A stretch of 9,147 bases of DNA from a bacterium (GCA_004560915.1 SFTR01000035.1:1-9147), one strand, 5' to 3'. Counted from the first letter of the stretch, positions 1-6,652 are shown. Notes: a model not told the origin generated them from the letters alone. Translations and numbers: made by a program.

Positions 1-129
1 GTAGGAAGGATCACCTTTAAAAGCATACTGTTTGATCTCGCGGGTGGTCTCGGTCGTAAAGGTTCCCTCCAGATTTGCAAAAGTAGCATCGTCATTCGCC
101 AAAATATCTTTTACGTTCTGGAAGAAATA
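1..129 (-). pseudogene. Fragment of a CapA-family (poly-gamma-glutamate capsule synthesis) protein, cut at both ends
   Basis: Read on the minus strand, this stretch is open throughout and encodes about 43 residues beginning YFFQNVKDIL, followed by TFANLEGTFT and ending FKGDPSY. The NLEGT motif and the later FKGDPSY are hallmarks of the CapA metallophosphatase-like family used in polyglutamate capsule synthesis, in the form common in Clostridia. I recognise the family from these motifs; no search was run. The left end leaves the window. The right end stops abruptly where an MgtE gene on the opposite strand begins. Base composition is about 44% GC, against roughly 28% just to the right. The piece is too short to be a functional gene and most likely comes from a different genome, joined at a contig end. 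Confidence 0.7.
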
Positions 130-132
130 AGA
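118..132. other. Junction between CapA fragment and mgtE (probable chimeric breakpoint)
   Basis: CapA-like coding on the minus strand and MgtE-like coding on the plus strand both run into this short stretch and neither continues past it. The bases gaagaaata (121-129) fit both proteins (YFF in CapA, EEI in MgtE), so a short shared sequence may have mediated the join. GC content falls sharply across it. Confidence 0.65.
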
Positions 133-405
133 GTGGCCGTTCTAGCAGGACTAACACTAGCAATAGCAAACTTTGCCAAACTACTTCTTATAGATAAAGT
201 AACAACAAGTGTAGCATTAGTAGTATGTTTAACACTAGTAGTAACGGTAATAATTGCCAAAATAATAGGATGTTCCCTACCAATACTAGCTAAAAAGATA
301 GGTTTTGACCCAGCAGTAATGGCAAGTCCATTCATAACAACAATAGTAGATGCAATTTCATTAATAGTTTATTTTCAAATAGCAACTCATCTTTTAGGAA
401 TATAA
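121..405 (+). CDS. mgtE: Magnesium transporter MgtE, C-terminal part only (5' end missing)
   Basis: About 94 residues of the C-terminal membrane domain of an MgtE-type Mg2+ channel/transporter, an inner-membrane protein. What remains covers roughly the last two transmembrane helices. It carries the family signature GCSLPILAKK, then FDPAVMASPFITTIVDA, in which the Asp of TTIVDA appears to correspond to the conserved Mg2+-binding Asp of the last helix. The cytoplasmic N domain, the CBS domains and the first helices are absent. A GTG at 133 is not a real start: no ribosome binding site precedes it and MgtE-like sequence (EEIRV) already runs from 121. Further upstream the frame stays open, but the residues are the antisense of a CapA gene. 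The gene is therefore truncated by the junction near 120-130. It ends at a TAA followed by a terminator. Confidence 0.88.
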   Translation, partial: EEIRVAVLAGLTLAIANFAKLLLIDKVTTSVALVVCLTLVVTVIIAKIIGCSLPILAKKIGFDPAVMASPFITTIVDAISLIVYFQIATHLLGI

Positions 406-406
406 A

Positions 407-438
407 AATACTTTCAAAAACGAAAGTATTCTTTTTTT
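407..438. terminator. Bidirectional intrinsic terminator between mgtE and the convergent gene
   Basis: A perfect 9-bp stem (407-415 with 422-430) encloses a six-base loop. On the plus strand it is followed by CTTTTTTT (431-438). On the minus strand the bases left of the stem (401-406) give a TTTTTATA tail. It lies 1 base after the mgtE stop and 25 bases beyond the end of the gene coming from the right, so it can stop transcription from both sides. Confidence 0.88.
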
Positions 439-455
439 ATATTCAAATTACATAT

Positions 456-1439
456 TTATGCAGCCAATGACCTAGCAATAGTTCTATAATATTGTTCTCC
501 AAGTTTACATCTACCTTGTTTAGTTCTTAATCTTTCAACTGCCTTTTCTTGAATACCAAATAGTTTTAAATTAGCATTCATAACAGCAAGTTCAGCAGCA
601 GTTTTTACCTTTTTAGCACCATTTACTAAGCCTACCTTACCTTCTAAGGCAGCAAGTTCAGCTTTTGTTTGATTAATATCATGTTCATAATCTTCTCTTG
701 ATTGCTTAAGTGATGCTTTCATATCACCATAAACACGATATCTATTATAGTCAGCATAGAATTTTTCCATCTCACGCATTTTCTTTTTAGCATACTTTGC
801 TGAACCCTTATTAACAATTTTCTTTTGAGTTGCTTGCATCTTACCTTGCTTTGCTTGAAGTTTACTAATTCTAGCACATACTTTATTTATACGTTTTTCA
901 TTCTTTTTCATTTTGAATTTAGATCTAAAATCTTTAGAACGTAATTCTTCTAACTTTTCATATTGACTAGATAGTTTATCTCCGATTCTCTCTATACCTT
1001 TATTACTAATACCCATCTTAACAGAATCAACTGGATTTAGTACTCTAGAATCAAATCCTAAATTTTGTCCACCAATAGATATACCTCTAATAACATCAGA
1101 ATAACTAAGTTCAGCCTTTTCAAGATCCTTAATTATCCCATCTATTTCTTTCTTAGGATCATCTAAGTATCCACTTTTTCCCATATAATAAGATAAATTT
1201 TGATACTTATCTATTAACTTTCTATACTTTTCAGTTAATTCATAATGAGCTTCTTTTACTTCATTACCAACAGCTTTTTTATGTATATCAGGATTAAACT
1301 GTAATCTTTTTAGTTGTTCATCAGTTAGTTCAAATTCCAAATCTTTTGCTGGAATACTAAGAGAATTACATATTTTTATTATAAAATCTATTCCTACTCT
1401 TGGAAGTCTTCCACTTCTCATTGCATCTCTAATAGTCAT
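456..1439 (-). CDS. Coiled-coil protein of unknown function with a partial HTH-like N-terminus (327 aa)
   Basis: I do not recognise this protein. Residues 1-34 (TIRDAMRSGRLP, then DFIIKICNSLSIP and KDLEF) resemble the second half of an Xre-type helix-turn-helix: recognition helix, G-x-x-P turn, then KIC-x-x-L-x-IP. The first two helices of that fold are missing. Residues 55-110 and 150-310 are strongly charged, rich in Lys, Glu and Gln, and predicted by eye to be long helices or coiled coil. There is no signal peptide or membrane segment. The start is well supported: ATG lies 2 bases after the stop of the upstream DUF1292 gene, with AGGTGAG before it, and an in-frame stop lies just upstream. 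The two genes are therefore translationally linked. Transcription ends at the bidirectional terminator next to mgtE. The Ala/Lys-rich composition differs from the Asn/Ile-rich neighbours. Confidence 0.75.
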   Translation of the reverse strand: MTIRDAMRSGRLPRVGIDFIIKICNSLSIPAKDLEFELTDEQLKRLQFNPDIHKKAVGNEVKEAHYELTEKYRKLIDKYQNLSYYMGKSGYLDDPKKEIDGIIKDLEKAELSYSDVIRGISIGGQNLGFDSRVLNPVDSVKMGISNKGIERIGDKLSSQYEKLEELRSKDFRSKFKMKKNEKRINKVCARISKLQAKQGKMQATQKKIVNKGSAKYAKKKMREMEKFYADYNRYRVYGDMKASLKQSREDYEHDINQTKAELAALEGKVGLVNGAKKVKTAAELAVMNANLKLFGIQEKAVERLRTKQGRCKLGEQYYRTIARSLAA

Positions 1440-1441
1440 AA

Positions 1442-1711
1442 CTACTCACCTGACTCACTAAGTTCACTAACTACTCTGTCTATTTCATTATTAATAAAAT
1501 CTATTTCTTTTTGATCAGTAATAGTATCTAATGAAAAAGTTGTTTCTGTCTCATTCAATATTGATGAAAAAATAGTATCTTCTTCATTATTAATAGTATA
1601 AATAATAAATGTTTTATTAAATTCTAAAGAATCTACTATATCAAGAACATTAACATCTACAGTAGTTCCATCTTCAATAGTTACTTTTAATTTATTATTA
1701 GTATTGTTCAT
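1442..1711 (-). CDS. DUF1292-family small acidic protein (89 aa)
   Basis: The protein is acidic and beta-strand rich. It matches the DUF1292 (YrzB-like) pattern: a short ligand-like strand segment, then FIIYTINNEEDTIFSS, a second strand pair, and a C-terminal acidic helix ending in the QKEIDFINNEID region. Residues 8-80 cover the usual domain. Family members are widespread in Firmicutes and have no firmly established role that I know of; they are often found beside yrrK/yrzL housekeeping genes, which is not the case here. The start is clear, with AGGAGG seven bases upstream of the ATG. It is the first gene of a two-gene unit with the coiled-coil protein, and its stop lies 2 bases before that gene's ATG. 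A sigma-A promoter sits directly upstream. The assignment rests on pattern recognition only. Confidence 0.75.
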   Translation of the reverse strand: MNNTNNKLKVTIEDGTTVDVNVLDIVDSLEFNKTFIIYTINNEEDTIFSSILNETETTFSLDTITDQKEIDFINNEIDRVVSELSESGE

Positions 1712-1733
1712 AATAGCCTCCTAGTATATATAA

Positions 1734-1762
1734 ATTTTAACATAAATTTGAATTTCGTACAA
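1734..1762 (-). promoter_or_regulatory. Sigma-A-type promoter for the DUF1292 / coiled-coil unit
   Basis: On the minus strand, TTGTAC (1762-1757), a 17-base spacer and TAAAAT (1739-1734) lie 22 bases before the start codon. The -10 matches consensus at 5 of 6 positions; the -35 only has TTG. The -35 touches the T-tract of the preceding terminator. Confidence 0.55.
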
Positions 1763-1800
1763 TAAAAAAGACTACAATTTCTTCTTTAAAGTTATTGTAG
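1763..1800 (-). terminator. Intrinsic terminator of the metallophosphoesterase gene
   Basis: On the minus strand CTACAAT (1800-1794) pairs with ATTGTAG (1778-1772), and the 15-base middle can fold further. The T-rich tail is TCTTTTTTA (1771-1763). The gene's own TAG stop (1774-1772) lies in the 3' arm of the stem, so the last codons double as the terminator. Confidence 0.75.
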
Positions 1801-2662
1801 CCATATCTCTAGGAAAAATCTTATCTAACATACCAAATATAGGACTTGTATGAGAGAATTTTCTATATCCTCTATTAACTATCATTTTAGCATTTAAAAC
1901 ATCAAATTCTCCTCTACATTTATCAGTTTTGGTAACTATATAATCAGTTACTCTTTTACCATCACTAACATCTATTCCAGTATCATCTAAAATGCCTTGT
2001 ATTATTTTAGGCATATACCCATCATGTTTATGTCCACATACTATTAAGTCTAGTTCTTTAAGTTTATTTCTTAAAATAGTTAAAACTTCTTTTTTACTTA
2101 TAGTATCAGGTGAATGAGTAAGTAATATATTAAATTGTTTATCAGTAAACTCTAATAAACTCTTCATATAATCTTCAATAAAATATTCTTCCCACATACT
2201 TTCTTTAGATTTATAATATGCCATACTTCTAGGACAAAAACCGCCTATTCTCATATTACCAATATCTATATATTCTTCTCCAACTCTTCTATCTAATATA
2301 TGAACACCAGTTAACTTATCAAGCCTTTTTAAATATTCAATTGAATCATGATCACTATATTTTTTACCACACTTTAACTCATGATTACCAAGACATATAA
2401 AAGTTTCAGCAATAGAATCTAAATTACAAAATAAATATCTAAGCATCCTATCATTCTTAGGAACATAAAAGTCATCAGCAGTATATGTTAAATCTCCAGA
2501 TACTAGTATAATATCTGGACTAGTCTTATCAACTTCTTCAATAAGTTTATCCCATAGTTCAAAAGTAGCCCATTTATTATTATGAATATCAGCTAAAGAA
2601 CATATAGTATAATCTCTATCTAACTTACTACTACTAATTGTAAATTTTTCATTATGTATCAT
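1772..2662 (-). CDS. Calcineurin-like metallophosphoesterase (296 aa)
   Basis: A binuclear-metal phosphoesterase of the calcineurin-like superfamily. The metal-ligand motifs appear in the canonical order: D-x-H at residues 25-27 (ADIH), GDL at 56-58, GNHE at 92-95, THSPD at 182-186 and GHKHDG at 210-215. The closest architecture I know is the YkuE/YaeI type, which hydrolyses phosphodiesters or phospholipid-type substrates. Unlike YkuE there is no N-terminal signal or transmembrane segment, so it is probably cytoplasmic or peripheral; the substrate is unknown. Spacing between GNHE and THSP includes an insertion-like region (residues 100-165). The ATG at 2662 has AGAGGG four bases upstream, a slightly tight spacing. 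It forms a single-gene unit with its own promoter-like -10 and a terminator overlapping its stop. Confidence 0.9.
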   Translation of the reverse strand: MIHNEKFTISSSKLDRDYTICSLADIHNNKWATFELWDKLIEEVDKTSPDIILVSGDLTYTADDFYVPKNDRMLRYLFCNLDSIAETFICLGNHELKCGKKYSDHDSIEYLKRLDKLTGVHILDRRVGEEYIDIGNMRIGGFCPRSMAYYKSKESMWEEYFIEDYMKSLLEFTDKQFNILLTHSPDTISKKEVLTILRNKLKELDLIVCGHKHDGYMPKIIQGILDDTGIDVSDGKRVTDYIVTKTDKCRGEFDVLNAKMIVNRGYRKFSHTSPIFGMLDKIFPRDMATITLKKKL

Positions 2663-2684
2663 AATTCCCTCTAATTAGACCAAT

Positions 2685-2715
2685 ATTATAACACAAATTT
2701 ATATTAAGTATACAA
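2685..2715 (-). promoter_or_regulatory. Probable promoter of the metallophosphoesterase gene
   Basis: A perfect TATAAT (minus strand, 2690-2685) lies 22 bases before the start codon. The only -35-like hexamer is TTGTAT (2715-2710), with a long 19-base spacer, so the -35 is uncertain. Confidence 0.45.
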
Positions 2716-2723
2716 AAATATAT

Positions 2724-2747
2724 GAAAAAAGTACTATTTTTAGTACT
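2724..2747 (-). terminator. Intrinsic terminator of spoIVB
   Basis: A seven-base perfect stem, AGTACTA with TAGTACT (2747-2741 and 2736-2730), has an AAAA loop and is followed by TTTTTT (2729-2724). The spoIVB stop codon (2748-2746) overlaps the first stem bases. Confidence 0.85.
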
Positions 2748-3723
2748 AACTTTCTCCTTCTTCAAGCATTGTTATTATGGATATTCCATATCCTAATGTT
2801 ACATTCTCTACAAGTACATTAGTAACTGCCTCTATAATCTTATTATTTTGTATTATAGGTGAACCACTCATTCCTTGTACTATACCACCTGTCTTACTTA
2901 TAAGATTTTTATCAATTATTTCAAAACTAAATGCTTTCTGAGTATCTTTTTTATTATAATATTTATCTATTATATTTATATTATATTTTTCTATATTATT
3001 GTCTTTAGTAACAGTAAGTATATAAGCACTACCATTTTCTATATCACTAAAACTACTTACTTCAATAGTTTCTTTATTAGGAAGACTATCACTATATATA
3101 CCATATATTCCTTTATTAGTATTTTTAGATATACTACCAAGTACTTTATTAAACACTATTTTAGCATCTTTACTACCAACTCTACCATTTCTACTTTTAT
3201 CTATACCAGTAACTTTACTATAAAGTATATTACCATTCCTAACATCTATTCTACTACCTGTTTCATTCATAGTTACTTCATGTCCTAAAGCTCCATATAT
3301 TTTACTAACTGGATCTATATAACTAAGAGTACCAAGTCCTACTAAAGAATCTTTAACATAAAGACCTGTTTTATATATACCATCTTCTACTTTAAGATTT
3401 AATATATTATTTATTTTTCTACCATTTCTATCTATTTGAATGCTTACTTTCATTTGACTTAAATCACTTTTATCTACTTCATGAGACAACTCTTCAATAG
3501 TATTTACTTTATTATCATTAACACTTATTATTTTATCTCCTATTTTAAAGTTATTTTTAGCTATATATTCACCATTTACTTTATAAAAGCCTACTACTAC
3601 AAGTCCATCAGTATTTATCTTAATACCTATACTTTCTCCTCCTGGAATAACATATTTAGAGTAAGCAAATGAGACTATCGGAAATAAAAAAATAATAAAT
3701 AACGTGAACATAAACTTCTTCAT
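2746..3723 (-). CDS. spoIVB: SpoIVB-family serine peptidase with PDZ domain (325 aa)
   Basis: A secreted or membrane-tethered S55 peptidase. In Bacillus SpoIVB is made in the forespore and cleaves SpoIVFA to switch on pro-sigma-K processing. Residues 1-20 are a hydrophobic signal/anchor (MKKFMFTLFIIFLFP). Next comes the family hallmark IPGGESIGIKI (26-36) with GLVVVGF, then a PDZ-like segment (about 50-112, including KIGDKIISVN). The peptidase part has the catalytic-type His148 in GALGHEV, Asp271 just before KTGGIVQG, and Ser286 in GMSGSPI, which together fit the known His/Asp/Ser triad. The closing motif TLGYGISI is also typical. It is about 100 residues shorter than the B. subtilis protein (about 426), mainly N-terminally. 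The start has AGAGGTG six bases upstream. It follows xseB by 72 bases, matching the Bacillus order xseB...recN-spoIVB with the genes between them missing. Confidence 0.92.
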   Translation of the reverse strand: MKKFMFTLFIIFLFPIVSFAYSKYVIPGGESIGIKINTDGLVVVGFYKVNGEYIAKNNFKIGDKIISVNDNKVNTIEELSHEVDKSDLSQMKVSIQIDRNGRKINNILNLKVEDGIYKTGLYVKDSLVGLGTLSYIDPVSKIYGALGHEVTMNETGSRIDVRNGNILYSKVTGIDKSRNGRVGSKDAKIVFNKVLGSISKNTNKGIYGIYSDSLPNKETIEVSSFSDIENGSAYILTVTKDNNIEKYNINIIDKYYNKKDTQKAFSFEIIDKNLISKTGGIVQGMSGSPIIQNNKIIEAVTNVLVENVTLGYGISIITMLEEGES

Positions 3724-3761
3724 GATTTCACCTCTTTATTATTATTTACTTTTATATTTTT

Positions 3762-3767
3762 ATTATA
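3762..3767 (-). promoter_or_regulatory. Possible -10 element upstream of spoIVB
   Basis: TATAAT on the minus strand lies about 38 bases before the spoIVB start. The region 17 bases upstream has no convincing -35, and I see no sigma-F or sigma-G type elements. It may be an internal promoter or only AT-rich sequence. Confidence 0.25.
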
Positions 3768-3774
3768 TAACCAC

Positions 3775-3792
3775 TTATTTCTATGGAAATAA
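3775..3792 (-). other. Small hairpin in the xseB-spoIVB gap
   Basis: A 7-bp perfect stem (3775-3781 with 3786-3792) has a four-base loop and begins just after the xseB stop. The bases that follow on the minus strand (GTGGTTATATAAT) are not a T-tract, so it is not a normal terminator. It could act as a processing or attenuation site, or be chance pairing. Confidence 0.25.
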
Positions 3793-3795
3793 TTA

Positions 3796-4017
3796 CTAAT
3801 TTTCTTCTACTTCAAACTTACTTTCAGTACCATTTTCATTAACTAATTTATTAATAGTTTCAGTAGCATTATTAAGTTTAGTCTCACAAAATTCTATTAA
3901 TTTCATAGCTTCAGTATATTTAGTAATTGATTTATCTAAATCAAGTTCTCCACTTTCAAGTTCATTAACAATTTTTTCTAGTTCTTTTATTGATTGTTCA
4001 AATGTCTTTTCTTTCAT
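3796..4017 (-). CDS. xseB: Exodeoxyribonuclease VII small subunit XseB (73 aa)
   Basis: The small subunit of exonuclease VII, which binds the coiled-coil region of XseA in several copies to form the single-strand DNA exonuclease in the cytoplasm. The sequence is typical in length and pattern. TFEQSIKELEKIVNELE (5-21) is the family signature, followed by GELDLDKSI and a second helix (residues 31-60) with E-x-C-x-x-K-L-x-x-A. The C-terminus is acidic and presumably disordered. Its ATG overlaps the xseA TGA stop by four bases (ATGA), which indicates translational coupling and keeps the two subunits in proportion. It is the third gene of the nusB-xseA-xseB operon, and spoIVB follows on the same strand. 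Confidence 0.96.
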   Translation of the reverse strand: MKEKTFEQSIKELEKIVNELESGELDLDKSITKYTEAMKLIEFCETKLNNATETINKLVNENGTESKFEVEEN

Positions 4018-5342
4018 TTATTTACTCCTTTAACTGTTACATCTATATTACCATCACTAATTATAACGTTTAATTCATCACTAACACTTATATCTTTAGT
4101 ATTCTTCACTATCTTACCATCTTTATATATTATTGAGTATCCTTTATTAAGTACATTCTTAGGATTTAATAGTTCAAGTTTTATTTTTAATGTGTCTAGT
4201 CTCTTAGTATTATTTTCAATAACTCTTTTAATACTAGAACTAACATCTTCACTAAGACTCTTAAGTTTATCAACTTTATTTTCATATAAAACTCTAGGAT
4301 TATTAAGTATATAATTACTCTTATATTTATCAATTAATTTAAGGCTATTATCAAGTTTAACTTTAATACTTCCATTAAGTCTATCATATAGCATATCTAA
4401 CTTTTGTTCTTTTATATCATATAGTCTCATTGGATTATTAAGTATATAGTTACTTTTATATTTCTTAATTAACTCATTATATGAATATAATCTATTTTGT
4501 ATAGCATTATTTACTCTCTCACGGGTACTCTTTAAATATTTAATTATATCTTCTTTATCACTAGTTGCCATTATAGCGGCACCAGTTGGTGTCGGTGCTC
4601 TTAAGTCTGCTACAAAGTCACTTATTGTAAAATCTATTTCATGACCTACACCACTTATTATAGGTATCTCTGACTTATATATTGCTCTTGCTACTATTTC
4701 TTCATTAAAAGACCATAAATCTTCTATAGAGCCACCACCACGACCAAGTATAATTGTGTCTAAGGGATAAGTATTTGCAAGTTCTATCATACGTACTATA
4801 TTTTTACCTGCATTATCTCCTTGTACAAGTGTTGGAAACACATATATTTCTACCAAAGGATATCTTTTATTAATAGTAGATATTATATCACGAATAGCAG
4901 CCCCAGTAGGCGCAGTAATAATACCAATCTTACGAGGTAATCTATTTATCTTCTTTTTATGCTCAGGATTAAAAAGCCCTTCATTTGATAACTTCTTCTT
5001 TAACTCTTCAAATAGTTGATATAAGTTACCAAGACCATCTTCATTCATCTCATCTACATATATTTGATAACTACCAGTAGCTTCATACACACTAACTTTA
5101 CCATGTACTAAAACAGAATCTCCGTCCTTGGGAATAAAATTCAAATATCTATTATAGTTAAACATAACAGCATTTATCTTACTATTCTCATCCTTAAGTG
5201 AAAAATACAAGTGTCCTCTACTATGAAACTTAATATTACTTATTTCACCCTTAATATATACACTACGGAGACTTTCATTATTATCAATCGTAAACTTAAT
5301 AATTCTATTAATATCACTAATAGAAATATATTCTTTATTCAT
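4014..5342 (-). CDS. xseA: Exodeoxyribonuclease VII large subunit XseA (442 aa)
   Basis: The catalytic subunit of exonuclease VII, which degrades single-stranded DNA from both ends in repair and recombination. An N-terminal OB-fold (about 1-100) contains VYIKGEISN and GHLYFSLKD. The catalytic core (about 130-265) has IGIITAPTGAAIRDI (139-153), GRGGGSIEDLWSFNEE (200-215), ISGVGHEID (229-237) and LRAPTPTGAA (247-256). A long coiled-coil (about 265-390) is the XseB-binding arm, and the protein ends with the usual VLNKGYSII motif (397-404). Length is normal (B. subtilis 448). Inside the coiled coil the 11-residue stretch KYKSNYILNNP occurs twice, 45 residues apart. The ATG overlaps the end of nusB by eight bases, and GAGGAAA lies upstream inside nusB. 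Its TGA overlaps the xseB start. Confidence 0.97.
   Translation of the reverse strand: MNKEYISISDINRIIKFTIDNNESLRSVYIKGEISNIKFHSRGHLYFSLKDENSKINAVMFNYNRYLNFIPKDGDSVLVHGKVSVYEATGSYQIYVDEMNEDGLGNLYQLFEELKKKLSNEGLFNPEHKKKINRLPRKIGIITAPTGAAIRDIISTINKRYPLVEIYVFPTLVQGDNAGKNIVRMIELANTYPLDTIILGRGGGSIEDLWSFNEEIVARAIYKSEIPIISGVGHEIDFTISDFVADLRAPTPTGAAIMATSDKEDIIKYLKSTRERVNNAIQNRLYSYNELIKKYKSNYILNNPMRLYDIKEQKLDMLYDRLNGSIKVKLDNSLKLIDKYKSNYILNNPRVLYENKVDKLKSLSEDVSSSIKRVIENNTKRLDTLKIKLELLNPKNVLNKGYSIIYKDGKIVKNTKDISVSDELNVIISDGNIDVTVKGVNK
4297..4475 (-). repeat. Imperfect direct repeat inside the xseA coiled-coil region (135-bp period)
   Basis: About 40 bases starting at 4297 recur at 4432 with only a handful of differences. 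The shift of 135 bases is exactly 45 codons, so the repeat stays in frame and duplicates KYKSNYILNNP and a similar helix after it. Outside the core the two 45-residue units are only loosely similar. Confidence 0.7.
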
Positions 5343-5745
5343 TTATTTCCTCATTATCACGAATCTTATCTAAAACAGCATTTATTAATTTAACTACTTT
5401 ATCATCACTATACTTTTTAGCAAGTTCAACAGCCTCATTAATAACAACTACTTTAGGAGTATCATAATACATCATTTCATATGTACTAAGTCTTAAAATA
5501 GCTCTATCTGTTTTACCAAGTCTATCTAAATCCCAATTATCTAAGTATTTAGTAATTGTCTCATCTATCTTTTCTTGATTTTCTAAAACACCATTTACTA
5601 TATCTTTAACATATTTGTTATCCATCTCTAAATTTTCATGAAATACATCTTCTAAATTATATTCTATCTTTTCTTTTCTATAAAAATCTATTTGATATAA
5701 GATAACCATTATCTTTTCTCTAGCTTCAGTTCTTGTTAATTTCAT
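5335..5745 (-). CDS. nusB: Transcription antitermination factor NusB (136 aa)
   Basis: An all-helical RNA-binding protein that with NusE binds boxA RNA and supports antitermination of rRNA transcription. The N-terminus KLTRTEAREKIMVILYQIDF matches the family start (LTRREAREKALQLLFQ pattern). The C-terminal half has TDRAILRLSTYEMMY and VVINEAVELAKKYSDDKVVKLINAVLDKI, both strongly conserved. A longer reading from a TTG at 5757 adds four residues, but that TTG overlaps the Shine-Dalgarno sequence itself. GGAGG (5755-5751) sits five bases before the ATG at 5745, so I start there. It is the first gene of the operon nusB-xseA-xseB, with an eight-base overlap with xseA. In Bacillus folD lies between nusB and xseA; it is absent here. 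Confidence 0.96.
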   Translation of the reverse strand: MKLTRTEAREKIMVILYQIDFYRKEKIEYNLEDVFHENLEMDNKYVKDIVNGVLENQEKIDETITKYLDNWDLDRLGKTDRAILRLSTYEMMYYDTPKVVVINEAVELAKKYSDDKVVKLINAVLDKIRDNEEINE

Positions 5746-5771
5746 AAGTTCCTCCAAAAAAATCTATAAAG

Positions 5772-5780
5772 ATTATACCA
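5772..5780 (-). promoter_or_regulatory. Extended -10 promoter of the nusB operon
   Basis: The minus strand reads TGGTATAAT (5780-5772), a perfect -10 with the TG extension that can compensate for a weak -35. The hexamer 17 bases upstream (TATCTT) is poor and lies inside the preceding terminator. The -10 lies 26 bases before the nusB ATG. Confidence 0.6.
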
Positions 5781-5790
5781 TTATTTCAAA

Positions 5791-5818
5791 TAAAAAGATA
5801 TTATTTTTTAATATCTTT
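5791..5818 (-). terminator. Intrinsic terminator after the DUF6273-like gene
   Basis: A ten-base perfect stem (5809-5818 with 5794-5803) encloses a five-base AAAAA loop (minus strand), and the T run continues into TTTTTA at its foot. It lies about 45 bases beyond the stop at 5864 and just before the nusB promoter. The stem is AT-only apart from one G-C pair, so it may be leaky. Confidence 0.7.
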
Positions 5819-5863
5819 TCTAACTCTTTTATATTTTATGAATATTTTATATAAATTAAAGGT

Positions 5864-6652
5864 CTATCCAATTCTAAAAGCTGGTGAAATACCATTTTTA
5901 AAATTAGCAGTATAATTGACTGATTTACCACTATCAGAAACGCCATAGAAAGTACCACCCATAAAAGAATTAGCAGAACGCAACCACCATTCTTCCGCAG
6001 TTATAAAAGTAGTACCATATTTTTTGATAGCTCCTGAGTAATTACCTTTAGTAACATTCTTGCTAGTATAATAATCTAATTGTCTAGTTAAATCTTTTGC
6101 CGAATCATATGAATCATTCCAAAGACTATATATTTCTTTTGGTGCTAACAAATAAACTTTATCTATAGAAGTAAAATTAGAAGAATCTTTAGTCCCATGT
6201 CCACTAACTACAGTTGTATCTATAATAGAATCTTTTAAATCAGCTGGAAATTTATTATATATAGTATCAGTAACATAAGTATATATCTCTGATGCAGACC
6301 ATCCTCCAGTACTAATATAATCATTATTCATTTGTTTTTGATCAATTATATCTTCAAATTCAAGAACAAATCCACATGCAGTTTGTGAAAATCCTTCAGT
6401 AGAGCATTCACTAGGTGTTGAAGTATTTGCTATTCTAACATTATGTTTTCCTAAATCACCTAGATCAACTTCTTTAGTATCACCAAGGTTATAATCTGAA
6501 ATGTTACCATTTTTAACATTAGTAATTATTGTAGTCCAACTATCTTTTTCAAATTGAGAAGGAACATATTCTTCTACTCCTAAAACTCCACTAAATTTTT
6601 TTCCTTGATTATAGTTTTGATCCGCTTTTGTATCTTTAAATGTAATAGTTAA
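5864..6652 (-). other. Open 3' segment of the broken gene, with DUF6273-like domain (262 codons)
   Basis: This segment is continuous in the same frame as the 147-aa part. The first recognisable start inside it is the ATG at 6331, but no ribosome binding site precedes that ATG (the upstream bases read GATCAAAAACAA), and it falls in the middle of a domain. Independent translation is therefore unlikely. Visible features are ECSTEGFSQTACGF, a probable disulfide pair, then ISTGGWSASEIY, VYLLAPKEIYSLW, WWLRSA and the terminal PAFRIG. These are typical of DUF6273-type surface domains in Firmicutes, for which I know no biochemical function. Confidence 0.65.

Noticed and set aside
111..335. 74-aa open frame on the minus strand across the mgtE end
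   Set aside because: It is the antisense of the clear MgtE transmembrane coding, has no ribosome binding site, and is not in the CapA frame.
2875..3288. 137-aa open frame on the plus strand inside spoIVB
   Set aside because: Low-complexity Ile/Tyr/Phe/Thr translation produced by AT-rich antisense of a convincing SpoIVB gene.
3994..4314. 106-aa hydrophobic open frame on the plus strand opposite xseA
   Set aside because: Antisense of conserved XseA coding with Leu/Ser/Thr bias; hydrophobicity is a by-product of the reverse complement.
5743..5757. Longer NusB starting at a TTG at 5757
   Set aside because: That TTG overlaps the GGAGG ribosome binding site of the ATG at 5745, and the NusB family begins near the ATG.
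6329..6331. ATG at 6331 as the start of an independent 155-aa DUF6273 protein
   Set aside because: It lies mid-domain, lacks a ribosome binding site, and the frame is continuous upstream to the TAG at 6653 and then with the signal-peptide part.
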